Origin: Mycobacterium sp. IS-1742 | Lineage (GTDB): Bacteria; Actinomycetota; Actinomycetes; Mycobacteriales; Mycobacteriaceae | Assembly: GCF_001500125.1 (NCBI RefSeq) | Contig: NZ_LQIV01000001.1 | Coordinates: 310,001-374,000 of the forward strand | Length of the DNA: 64,000 nt | Direction: 5' to 3' | Shown here: in pieces, positions 15,033 through 23,171 of the stretch | How positions within the stretch are numbered: position 1 is the stretch's first letter | How the letters are laid out: every line of letters starts with the position of its first letter | Notes under the pieces: model-generated | Seen by the model: only the letters and a program-made list of their open reading frames with translations | The model's database searches: none | Told to the model about the DNA's origin: nothing | Position numbers and translations under genes: made by a program

Positions 15033-15275
15033 ATGACCGTCCAAGATCGTGGCAGCGCCCGCCTGGCCAAACTGTTGTCTGACCCGCAACGTGCAGCTCG
15101 CGTGGCTGCCATCCGCGAGCAGATGAACCAGCCCGGCCCCGATTCGCCCGGTCTCAACGACCGGACAACAACACCGCGCAGCATCACGGTCGACGATCTT
15201 CACCGCGCCGCCGACGCCGCCAACGACGTGAACAATTCCGACGTTATGGACGCCGCGTGGCGGCGCTCAACGTGA
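15033..15275 (+). CDS. Hypothetical helical protein (80 aa)
   Basis: Starts MTVQDRGSARLAKLLSDPQR and continues with charged helices (VAAIREQMNQPG, SITVDDLHRAADAANDVNNS). It begins 33 bases after the breakpoint of the decayed repeat. An AT-rich near-palindrome TTTAACGTTTAAA at 15018-15030 sits directly before the ATG and could be a promoter or operator. No family recognised. Confidence 0.5.
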   Translation: MTVQDRGSARLAKLLSDPQRAARVAAIREQMNQPGPDSPGLNDRTTTPRSITVDDLHRAADAANDVNNSDVMDAAWRRST

Positions 15276-15381
15276 TGTGCCTGCGCTGATGCGCTAAATC
15301 GGCAGTGCTGCAAGGGCTCTCGATATACGACGTGAAAGCTTGTGCACGCCAACGTCGGTGTCGGGTTTTAGGCTTGGAGGC

Positions 15382-15975
15382 ATGTACCCGAGCTCAGGCG
15401 CACCCGGGGCGGGGCCTGTACACGCCTCCCAACTGCTGCCCCCTCACCAGCGAAGCGGTCGAGGATTGCCGTTACGACTGGCATTGGTGGCGGTACTCAT
15501 TTCCACCGCTGCTCTGGTGGTTGCTCTGATCGGATTAGTCCGTGAGCCCGATCAAATGAGTCAGGCCGAGACAGCACCGCCCGCGACAACCACAGCGGCC
15601 ACCGATTCGGGTGACCAGGCACTGTGCGACGAGATCGCGCCGCTGATCAAAGAAAGTTCGAGAAACAAGACAGATTTTACGGGGCTAGGCGAACCGGGTT
15701 CCCCGGAACGCAACGCGGGAATTCCCAATTTTGTTGACAAGACTCAGGACTGGTCCTCTCGCGCACAGGAAGTGCTCGACGCGCACGCCGAACCACCGCG
15801 ATATCTGACTCGTACGCTGCAACGCTATATCGACGACCTACGGCTGTTCGTCGACGGACTGCGCCCCGGACCCTCACCCGATTCTGATCGAGCAATCTGG
15901 ACAGATGGCGTTGCGGCTCTCAACGGACCCCTTCAAGTATGCGCGGCGCTAGGAGTTGAACTATGGCAGCGGTAG
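15382..15975 (+). CDS. Single-pass membrane protein of the EspK-like operon
   Basis: A 197-residue protein from ATG 15382: a short Pro/Gly-rich N-terminus, one transmembrane helix (LALVAVLISTAALVVALIGL, about residues 32-51), then an outward-facing helical domain with two conserved-looking cysteines (ALCDEIAPL and QVCAALG). It overlaps the EspK-like gene by 13 bases, so both are translated from one message. Membrane proteins of this form accompany type VII secretion loci, but the exact family is not recognised. GGAGG lies unusually close (1 base) to the ATG. Confidence 0.6.
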   Translation: MYPSSGAPGAGPVHASQLLPPHQRSGRGLPLRLALVAVLISTAALVVALIGLVREPDQMSQAETAPPATTTAATDSGDQALCDEIAPLIKESSRNKTDFTGLGEPGSPERNAGIPNFVDKTQDWSSRAQEVLDAHAEPPRYLTRTLQRYIDDLRLFVDGLRPGPSPDSDRAIWTDGVAALNGPLQVCAALGVELWQR

Positions 15976-18509
15976 TACCAACCTCGGCCGGTTCCCGCTC
16001 GATGCCTTCGCGGCCGTACTCGCCGCGCATTGCGGGGCCAGCGTGGCCCCGGACTTCACCGGAAGCATGGTTGGAAACCACGAATGCCCTTCAACAAAAG
16101 AGCGTCGACCTCAGTGCGTCGGCAGCGGCGATTCGGAGGGCGGTCGATGAGCTTGGCAGCTCAAACTCCGGACAGACAATCGACGCCATGTCTGAGCGTG
16201 GCTACCGCACAGCACAGACAGTGACCAATCAATCGGATCTATACGGTGACATGGCCAAAGCCGTCAAAGAGAGCGCTGAGCTGATCTGGCACGCTCAAGA
16301 TCGGATCGACGAGATCGACCGTAAAGCCCACGAAGAAATCGACCAACTCAAACAACAATTCGCCACAGCAGCATCATCTTTGGGAGCGGGCCCCGCCGCG
16401 GCAGCACTCTACGCAGCGGCCGAAGCCATCATCAACGCCGCCGCCGCCGAAGCGCTCGGGGCGGCCACCGATACGGCCGCCGCCATCGGCGAGCAAGCTG
16501 CCCATATAGGCGGCCACCCGGGAGGCGCAGTTGGAAGCAGCGAGAATCCGACACTGCAAGGAATCAGCCAACAAAGCGGATCCGGTACCGGAGGAACGAC
16601 CGCCGATGGCGCACCCACAGGTACGTCGCACAGCACGCAACCCTTCAGCTACGGGCGGGGCGAAGAGCAGCCACCACGCGCTGCCGAGTTAGAACCGGGA
16701 GTTGACGGCTCAGAAACACCAGCTGCCGGCGACGACACAGCATCGGACGGGCCAAGCCCAAATGAGCAGAGCCCGGGGGGCGCGAATCCCGCTACCCCGG
16801 CAACCACAGAAGGGACCACACCAAAGGCCGAGCCACCCACCGCAGACTCTCTAGAAGGCACTTTGGCGGAAACGCCGATGCCAATGGCGTCGATGACTAC
16901 ACCGGCGGGCGGCGGTGGGGTGTCGTCTGCAAGCACGGGCGGTGGTGGGTTGAAGATGCCGGGGTCGGGTGGCTTGTCGGGAACTGGGTCTGTTTCTCCC
17001 GTCAGTAGCGCCGGTGGATTGGGTCCTGGTGGGGTGAATCCGACGGCGGGCTTGTCGTCGATGCCGGCGGGCGCTGGCCTGCCATCTGCGGCGAGTGCAG
17101 GGACGCCGACGCCGCCGTCTGATTTCTCACGAGGGTTCAAGGCGGGGCTGGCGGGCGGTGGTTCAGTGCTGCCTCCGCCGGTGGCCCCGCCCCCGGCGCA
17201 ACCGTCGAGTTCTACGGCTGGCGCCTACGGGGTGGCGAGTGTTGGGGGTGCGCAATCGGTGCCGGCTGGTGGTGGTCCGGTGGCACAGAGTGCGCCGGCA
17301 GCGTCTGCGGGCGGATCAGCGCCGCCAGGGGGGCCGGTGGGGACACCGATGGTGTCACCGGCACCTGCGCCCGGGGGTCTGTTGCCGCCGTTTAACTCCG
17401 ACATTGCGCCGCGCCAGGTGTCTGCAGCGTCTGCGTCGTCGGCCCCACCTGGTACACCAGCAGCCCCGGCGTCGTCGGCTGCGGGTGGGCCGGGAACACC
17501 GCTGCCTCCCGGAGTGGTGGCGCCGGGAAGTGCGGCGGCTGCTGCGGGTGCGGTGGCGGGAGCGAAATCGGCCGCGCCTGATCCGTTGCTGGCCGACGCG
17601 TGCGCGTTGGTGGAGGAGCTGATGAAGGCTTCTCGCCAGTACGGCACCATCGATTGGTGTGTGGGGGTGTTCGAGACACCTGCGAAAACCCTGACAGTAG
17701 TGACGTCCGGCGAGGGCGCGGGGTTCATCCCGGCGGGGGTGCATCTACCTAAAGGGGTGGAGTCGTTGTTCTCAGATGCAGGTCTGGACAATGCTTTTCG
17801 GCGTCGTTGGTTCGGCTGGATCAACCCGGCGCAGACCATGGTGGCCTATGCGCAGTCCGTGACCGCGCTGGATCCGAATATTGAGCTGTGGGCAGTAGCG
17901 GTTTCGACAGGGTTCGGTGGATCGGCACAACCCGCACGCGCGGCCGGTGTGCCGCACTATGCCGACTGCCCGATGCAGACTACGGATACGCCCGCCGGGG
18001 TGGGTGCGGTGCAGCCGCCGTTGGATGAGACCCGGCTGCACCGCTTGCAGGCCCTCAATCCGGTCAGCTATGCGCAGCTGAGCAGCGCAACCCCGGTCGA
18101 TGTGCGCGAGTCCCTGGAGATCACCCGCCAAACCGCCTATGTGACGTTCACCCAGGCCAGTGAACTCCTGACACTGCCGATACCGCCGCTGCTGCGCGAA
18201 ATCGCCACTCACCTCGACCGCGGCACCGCCATCACAGAATCGCAGTGGGACGAACTCGCTAGTGCCGTGCTACCGATGGCGATCACCGACAGCTCGGGGC
18301 AGCGGCCCGGCCGGATCGGCACCGACACTGAAGCGTCGTCGTACGCGCGAGTGCAGCACAATCTGGCCCGGCTCGCGGAGTTGCTGTTGTTGTGGCGCCA
18401 CGGCGTCCCCGATCACCGCGAGGTCGTGTATCTGGCTCACCACGTCGCGGCCGAGCGCCAACTGTGGACCGGCCAGGCACACGCTGCGGGGCAGCGAGGA
18501 ACAGCGTGA
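15963..18509 (+). CDS. EspK-like type VII secretion-associated protein
   Basis: An 848-residue protein with the layout of mycobacterial EspK (Rv3879c). The N-terminal helical hairpin (about residues 35-170) is WXG100/PPE-like (ELIWHAQDRIDEIDRKAHEE). A linker of about 360 residues follows that is almost only P, G, A, S and T. The folded C-terminus (about 565-848) contains YGTIDWCVGVFETP and GAGFIPAGVHLP, close in pattern to the EspK C-terminal domain. EspK is known to escort EspB to the ESX-1 machine. Here the gene sits on a mobile element without ESX core genes, so it should work with a chromosomal system. GGAG lies 7 bases before the ATG. Confidence 0.6.
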   Translation: MAAVVPTSAGSRSMPSRPYSPRIAGPAWPRTSPEAWLETTNALQQKSVDLSASAAAIRRAVDELGSSNSGQTIDAMSERGYRTAQTVTNQSDLYGDMAKAVKESAELIWHAQDRIDEIDRKAHEEIDQLKQQFATAASSLGAGPAAAALYAAAEAIINAAAAEALGAATDTAAAIGEQAAHIGGHPGGAVGSSENPTLQGISQQSGSGTGGTTADGAPTGTSHSTQPFSYGRGEEQPPRAAELEPGVDGSETPAAGDDTASDGPSPNEQSPGGANPATPATTEGTTPKAEPPTADSLEGTLAETPMPMASMTTPAGGGGVSSASTGGGGLKMPGSGGLSGTGSVSPVSSAGGLGPGGVNPTAGLSSMPAGAGLPSAASAGTPTPPSDFSRGFKAGLAGGGSVLPPPVAPPPAQPSSSTAGAYGVASVGGAQSVPAGGGPVAQSAPAASAGGSAPPGGPVGTPMVSPAPAPGGLLPPFNSDIAPRQVSAASASSAPPGTPAAPASSAAGGPGTPLPPGVVAPGSAAAAAGAVAGAKSAAPDPLLADACALVEELMKASRQYGTIDWCVGVFETPAKTLTVVTSGEGAGFIPAGVHLPKGVESLFSDAGLDNAFRRRWFGWINPAQTMVAYAQSVTALDPNIELWAVAVSTGFGGSAQPARAAGVPHYADCPMQTTDTPAGVGAVQPPLDETRLHRLQALNPVSYAQLSSATPVDVRESLEITRQTAYVTFTQASELLTLPIPPLLREIATHLDRGTAITESQWDELASAVLPMAITDSSGQRPGRIGTDTEASSYARVQHNLARLAELLLLWRHGVPDHREVVYLAHHVAAERQLWTGQAHAAGQRGTA

Positions 18510-19000
18510 CTGGGCCAGCGGCCAGCGACGCGTGGGGGCGGTTGGAGCAGGCCGCCGAGGTCACAATTTCCGCGGCAGCCGCGGCGATGACCTGGGCTGA
18601 CGCCGATGAGCGTGGTGTTCTGGCTCGGGTAGCAGCAGCGAGCGCGAAGGACATGCTGGTGTCTCGCATGGTCGCCGAGTCCCTTGCCAGTCGTGATTGT
18701 CCGCGGGCGTTCACACCAGCCGAGGAAGCCACTTTTGAGGCCACGCCCGGTTGGGTGCTGGCGGCACTACCGGCGTGGTTGGCCCCGGAGTGGGCGGCAA
18801 CGGTACGCGCCGCGTTTAGCGACTCGATCCGTCGATGCGAAGAGGCGCGGCACGCCAATCAAGGGACGGCCGAATCGACTCGCAAGTCGGCATTGGAGAC
18901 GATTCTGCAATGGACAGAGAGCTCACTTCCGCTGCTGCGAATTGAAATGGCCTCTCGCGTAGCAGTTTCCACGCGTGCGTGGGCGCCACCAGTCGGCTGA
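18506..19000 (+). CDS. Helical protein coupled to the EspK-like gene
   Basis: A 164-residue protein starting at a GTG that overlaps the preceding stop codon (GTGA, 18506-18509). It is entirely alpha-helical by composition (RLEQAAEVTISAAAAAMTWA, LPAWLAPEWAATVRAAFSDS) with no membrane segment. No family recognised. Coupling suggests a stoichiometric partner of the 848-residue protein, for example a chaperone or co-secreted protein. It converges on the relaxase gene with a 6-base gap. Confidence 0.55.
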   Translation: MTGPAASDAWGRLEQAAEVTISAAAAAMTWADADERGVLARVAAASAKDMLVSRMVAESLASRDCPRAFTPAEEATFEATPGWVLAALPAWLAPEWAATVRAAFSDSIRRCEEARHANQGTAESTRKSALETILQWTESSLPLLRIEMASRVAVSTRAWAPPVG

Positions 19001-19006
19001 CGCTTC

Positions 19007-21835
19007 TTAGAGTTCGAGGCCGCCGACGTCGCGGCCGCGGGAGCGCGATCGTGATCGTTCGGTGCTGCGTTCCAGTCCGGCGCGTAAGCGTTCGTAGGCC
19101 TGTTGGCGGCTCTCTTGGGTGCGGGTGTGGTCGCGCCAGGCGGCCTGCCAGGTGCCGCGGCGTTGTTCGTGGAGGTCGAGGACATGGCCGATGATGTCGG
19201 GGAGGTGTTCGCGGGCGGTGTGTTGGGCTTCGGCGTGCATGGTGCAGGGGCGGTCGTCGTTGGCCAGGATCGTCTGCAGTGCGTGTGCGGCCGTGTGTTT
19301 AGTGCCGCGACGGGCGATATGCATCCCCGCCGTGGGGGCGCTGTGTTCGTGGTCGGCTTCGCCGCTGAAACGGGTGTAAAGGTAGGCGTGGTTGGTCTGG
19401 CGGCCGCGGCTGAGCCCGACGTAGGCCTGGGCGCGGGAAGCGGTCTCGCCGAGCACGGTGTGGGCGGTATCGACGGTGACGCCTTGCGCGGCGTGCACGG
19501 TGACGGCGTATCCGAGGTGAACGTGCTGGCGTAGGTAAGCGCCGTCGAACAGGACGCGGGCTTTGTCGGTGAGCCGTTCGGCGGCGACCCGGTTAGATTT
19601 TTCGTCGACGCCGGCTACCCGCCACCGATTGCCGTTGCGCACCTGATCGACGGTCTGGCCCTCACGATGGTGGGAGCCGCGGTGCACCGTGATGGTGGGG
19701 TCGTTGTCGCGGCTGACGATGATGTCGCCGACCCGCACCTCTTGGTCGCGGGCCACCTGAGCAGTAGGTCCCTCAGTGGTGAGGGTGTCGTGGAGGCGCT
19801 GGTTGAGCGCATCGGCGATATCCCAGGTGTCGCAGACAAGCAGGGCGTTCTTTCCGGCGGAACGGTCATCGAGGTAGGCAGCCATCGCGTCGGCGGCCAT
19901 GCTGACCTGATCGCCGGTATGCAGACGGCCGTGGCTGCGGTACCAGCCGACCGCTCTGCGCAGCCGGTTGCCGCGCCCATTGCGGATCGCCAGGGAGGCG
20001 TCGCGTTCGGCCGGGTCGTGCATGCGCCACACCTGCGAAAGCCGCTGAGTCCAAGGCAGCTCGGCACAGAGTTGGTCGAACATGCCGCCGCGGGCTTTGA
20101 CCGGGGCGAGTTGATAAGGGTCCCCGACGAGCACGGTTTTCGCGCGGGCAGTGGTGGCGGTCTCCAGCAGTTGGCGCAGCTTGGGGGTGGCAACCATGGA
20201 CGCCTCATCGACGATCACCACGGTGCGGTCATCGAGGGCCAGGGCGCCGGTGTCGAGCTGGTGGAGAGCTTTGTCGAGGGTCATCCCGTGATCGCCGGCG
20301 CCGTCCTCCAGCGCTTGATCGACCGCGGTCCCGGTCGGGGCGAGCACCAGCACCTCTTTGTTGGCGCGGTGGGCGGCGGTGCGCAGGGCTTGCAGGGAGT
20401 GGGTTTTGCCGGCGCCGGCGGGCGCGGAGAGCGGATTGACCAGCCACGGTGACGTCCCGATCGCGGCCACCGCGCGCGCCTGATCGGCCGACAGCGCGGC
20501 CAGCTCGCTCGAGCGCACATCCAAGCGCGCACGGCCATCGGTGGCGCTGGCAGCGTCCAGGGTGCGCATCTCCTCGTCGACGAGCGCGGCGAGGGTGTAT
20601 TTCTCGTGTCCTTCGCGCTCATGTGCGGTGCGCGGTGCGCTCACGCGCAGACCGATGCGCTCGGCGATGTTCTCGATGTGCGCCCGCACATCGAGGCCTT
20701 CACCAGGGGTTTCGTCGTAGGGGATGACCGCGCCGATCAGTTCGACGACATCCGCGCGGGTGAACGCAGCCTTGTCGATGCGCGCTAGCGCGGCAGCGAT
20801 GCGCGCTTGACCGGAGTGTGCGTGTGTGCGCCGCGCATCGCGCGCGGCGAAATGCGCGTCGCGGTCTAAGTCGAGACCGCGCGCGTCTGCGCGCCACAAC
20901 TGTTTGAGTTCTTCCCAGGCGAGCTGCTCGGGTTTGGTGGGCCGGGTGGCTTTCTGCGCGGTCGCCAACTGCGCGGCGGTCGGCTCACCGTCGACGACCA
21001 CCAGGTTGTCCTTGGCCCATTCCCGCAGCCGCGTCGACCGCTGCGACCACGCCTTAATGCTTGCGGGAGTGACGCCGGCGATCTCAGCCATGCCGGAATG
21101 CTCGTCGACGGGCTGCCATTCGAAGCCCCGCTCGGCGTGCAGCTCGTGACGCAGCGTGGCCTGGTAGATGATCCCGGCGGCCTTAGCTTCGTGATACAGC
21201 GACTTGGAATCAATCGACACCAACCGACCATCAGCCCTGACCTGTCGATTCGGCACGATGACGTGCGTGTGCAGATGCGGGTCCCCACACCGGCTCGTCT
21301 CATGCTGATAGGCAATCCCCACCAGCCCGGGCAGCCGCTGCAGATCCTTCATCCCCGTGACCCGGTTGTGCACCCGCGTGTACCCAGCGTGCTCATGCAG
21401 GTAGGTCATCGCGGCTTCGACGGCATTGACGTGGGCGTTCTGCATGACCTTCTCGGCCACGTCATCGGTCAGCGACCGCAGCAGCGACACACTCTTGGGC
21501 GCGGCGAACATCAGGTCAAACCCGTGCACCCCGTTGGTCCCGAACGCACGCCCCACCTCCCCATTCGGGGTCACCCCGTCATCGAGCCACCGCGCCGCTA
21601 CCTCGGTGTCAGCAAACCCGCCATCGAGCGCAGCGCCGTTCAATCCGGTGGCCTCACCGACCGCGCTCTTGTCCCCGACGACGATCCACGTCGGGACCCG
21701 GGTGTCGCCTTCGGAGTAGTACTCGCCCAGGCCGCCGCCGGCGGCTTGGCGGTCCATCGAGGCCTGGCGGGCCTGATTAGCGGTGTCGTTGTAGTAGCCG
21801 ATGCTCCAGCGCGACAGCCGCGAGATCGTCAGCAC
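19007..21835 (-). CDS. traA: MobF-family relaxase-helicase (TrwC/TraA type)
   Basis: From GTG 21835 the protein begins VLTISRLSRWSIGYYNDTAN, the usual N-terminus of MobF relaxases with the catalytic tyrosine pair. The histidine cluster HETSRCGDPHLHTHVIVPNR (metal site) completes the TrwC relaxase domain. A RecD-like helicase follows: Walker A APAGAGKTHS, Walker B VIVDEASMV, and the C-terminal GYAVTVHAAQGVTVDTAHTV. The C-terminus is basic (RSRSRSRGRD). It should nick oriT, bind the 5' end and unwind DNA for transfer. The open frame extends to 22189 (1060 residues; ATG at 22021), but the extra segment is low-complexity and lacks family resemblance. Confidence 0.85.
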   Translation of the reverse strand: MLTISRLSRWSIGYYNDTANQARQASMDRQAAGGGLGEYYSEGDTRVPTWIVVGDKSAVGEATGLNGAALDGGFADTEVAARWLDDGVTPNGEVGRAFGTNGVHGFDLMFAAPKSVSLLRSLTDDVAEKVMQNAHVNAVEAAMTYLHEHAGYTRVHNRVTGMKDLQRLPGLVGIAYQHETSRCGDPHLHTHVIVPNRQVRADGRLVSIDSKSLYHEAKAAGIIYQATLRHELHAERGFEWQPVDEHSGMAEIAGVTPASIKAWSQRSTRLREWAKDNLVVVDGEPTAAQLATAQKATRPTKPEQLAWEELKQLWRADARGLDLDRDAHFAARDARRTHAHSGQARIAAALARIDKAAFTRADVVELIGAVIPYDETPGEGLDVRAHIENIAERIGLRVSAPRTAHEREGHEKYTLAALVDEEMRTLDAASATDGRARLDVRSSELAALSADQARAVAAIGTSPWLVNPLSAPAGAGKTHSLQALRTAAHRANKEVLVLAPTGTAVDQALEDGAGDHGMTLDKALHQLDTGALALDDRTVVIVDEASMVATPKLRQLLETATTARAKTVLVGDPYQLAPVKARGGMFDQLCAELPWTQRLSQVWRMHDPAERDASLAIRNGRGNRLRRAVGWYRSHGRLHTGDQVSMAADAMAAYLDDRSAGKNALLVCDTWDIADALNQRLHDTLTTEGPTAQVARDQEVRVGDIIVSRDNDPTITVHRGSHHREGQTVDQVRNGNRWRVAGVDEKSNRVAAERLTDKARVLFDGAYLRQHVHLGYAVTVHAAQGVTVDTAHTVLGETASRAQAYVGLSRGRQTNHAYLYTRFSGEADHEHSAPTAGMHIARRGTKHTAAHALQTILANDDRPCTMHAEAQHTAREHLPDIIGHVLDLHEQRRGTWQAAWRDHTRTQESRQQAYERLRAGLERSTERSRSRSRGRDVGGLEL

Positions 21836-22189
21836 GCGCCCACCGCCACCAGACCACCTCACCAAGCCCGACAGGCCGCCGCCAGGCGGCCGGGGTTCGG
21901 GCGCGCCAGCGCCCGAAACCGAGTATTGCACACCTTGTGCCAATGTGCCGGTCTGTATCTGCCTGGGAGACAGAGGGTTTGATGGTTGGCTTGGAATCAT
22001 TGGTAGTGGGCTATGGGCCATGAAGGGTTCAGGTTCGGTAGGACTGTTTGAAGTTGCGTTGAGGAGTATTGATTGAGGTTTGAGACCTGGAGGTGTGTTG
22101 TTGAGGAACGTGACGACCCGCGAGCCCGCACATTGCGGGCAGCTAGGACGGACTGTCTTCGCGTCGCCGGCACGACCGCGTCGACGCAC

Positions 22190-22330
22190 GAATACTGGGT
22201 TGGTGGAGCACCGCTACGGTTGACTCCGATGCGCCGTCATTACGGGCGGTGCCAACCATCGCCGCGGTCAGACACGACTAAGTCTCTGACCGAGTGCCGC
22301 GGGAAGTCACATGCTAGCTAACACGCCAAG
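22190..22330. other. Candidate origin of transfer upstream of the relaxase
   Basis: Two nested inverted repeats lie directly before the relaxase gene. One pairs GGTTG..GCACCGC (22198-22214) with GCGGTGC-CAACC (22246-22257). The other pairs GGTCAGA (22266-22272) with TCTGACC (22285-22291) around the small palindrome GACTAAGTC (22276-22284). MobF relaxases usually nick beside such repeats near their own gene. The nick site cannot be placed from sequence. The remaining bases to 22417 hold no gene I can support. Confidence 0.4.
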
Positions 22331-22417
22331 GAGCAAGCTGCCGCACTTGCGTACCATCGCGGCGACACGAATACGACATGCAGCTCCTGGATCACTTTCC
22401 GATCTATCGTCACGGTC

Positions 22418-22666
22418 GTGAATATCTCGCCGCCTATCCATGAGCTGTGTGACCAATGCGCGGCCGCGCTAACGAATGGCCGTCCAGGCCAGACGTTCAG
22501 CGTCACTCACGCCGGGATACAGATCGCCCACCTCCAGCTCACCGGCCAGCGTCGATCCCGCAGCGTGCCGCCTCCGCGCCACCCGGTGTCGCCAGAGTCA
22601 AGGCCTTCTATCCGGGAACGATTTGACGGCATAGCTGAGCTCCGTGAGCGCCGAAATAGGGCCTAA
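22418..22666 (+). CDS. Orphan Phd/YefM-like antitoxin
   Basis: An 82-residue protein from GTG 22418. The N-terminal 45 residues (VNISPPIHELCDQCAAALTN then TFSVTHAGIQIAHLQL) follow the Phd pattern of helix, beta strand, turn, beta strand. The rest is an Arg/Pro-rich tail and a charged helix (RERFDGIAELRERRNRA). No toxin gene is adjacent. It may regulate the neighbouring operon or be a leftover. A codon ATG is absent near the start. Confidence 0.4.
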   Translation: MNISPPIHELCDQCAAALTNGRPGQTFSVTHAGIQIAHLQLTGQRRSRSVPPPRHPVSPESRPSIRERFDGIAELRERRNRA

Positions 22667-22832
22667 ATCAAGTCGTCGCTGCGAATCACGCTGGGTTCAG
22701 TGGAGGCGCTGATGGGCCCCGGTTCGCTTCGAGCGAATCGCAAAGGCAGGCCAAGTGAAATTGCTGCGCCGAGGGTCTGCTTGCTCACGGTAACGTCGGA
22801 TGAGCCATCACAGCCGCCACGAGGGAGGGGTC

Positions 22833-23159
22833 GTGCCGAACACTGTTCGCGTGGTTCCGGAAGATCTGCATCTGTCCGCTGCGACCGTGGACATGCATGC
22901 GGACACTGTCCGGGTGAAGCACGCAAGCGCTGATGGCCGGATCGAGGGCGCGCAGCGTGGACTCCCGGCGGGCTCAGCAGCCGTGTTGATCAGCACAGTC
23001 GCGAAATGGCAGGCCGTTAGCACAGCGCTCTTCGCGCGGATGGTCGACCACAGCACGGGCCTTCGGACCAGCGCCACGGCCTACCTGACCACCGATACGA
23101 ACAACGGGGCTGAAGTGCAGGCGGCGGGTAACCAGATCCGGCCCGATATCAGATCCTAA
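22833..23159 (+). CDS. EspC-like type VII secretion substrate
   Basis: A 108-residue protein from GTG 22833 (AGGGAGGGG just before it), beginning VPNTVRVVPEDLHLSAATVD. It is a helical hairpin with a central KWQAVSTALFARMVDHSTGL. Near the end it has AYLTTD, which fits the Y-x-x-x-D/E type VII export signal. Length and pattern match the EspC/DUF2580 family, small proteins co-secreted with ESX effectors. It lies 12 bases upstream of the lipase-like gene, so it is the likely secretion partner of that protein. Confidence 0.65.
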   Translation: MPNTVRVVPEDLHLSAATVDMHADTVRVKHASADGRIEGAQRGLPAGSAAVLISTVAKWQAVSTALFARMVDHSTGLRTSATAYLTTDTNNGAEVQAAGNQIRPDIRS

Positions 23160-23171
23160 TCCTCGGGCCGC

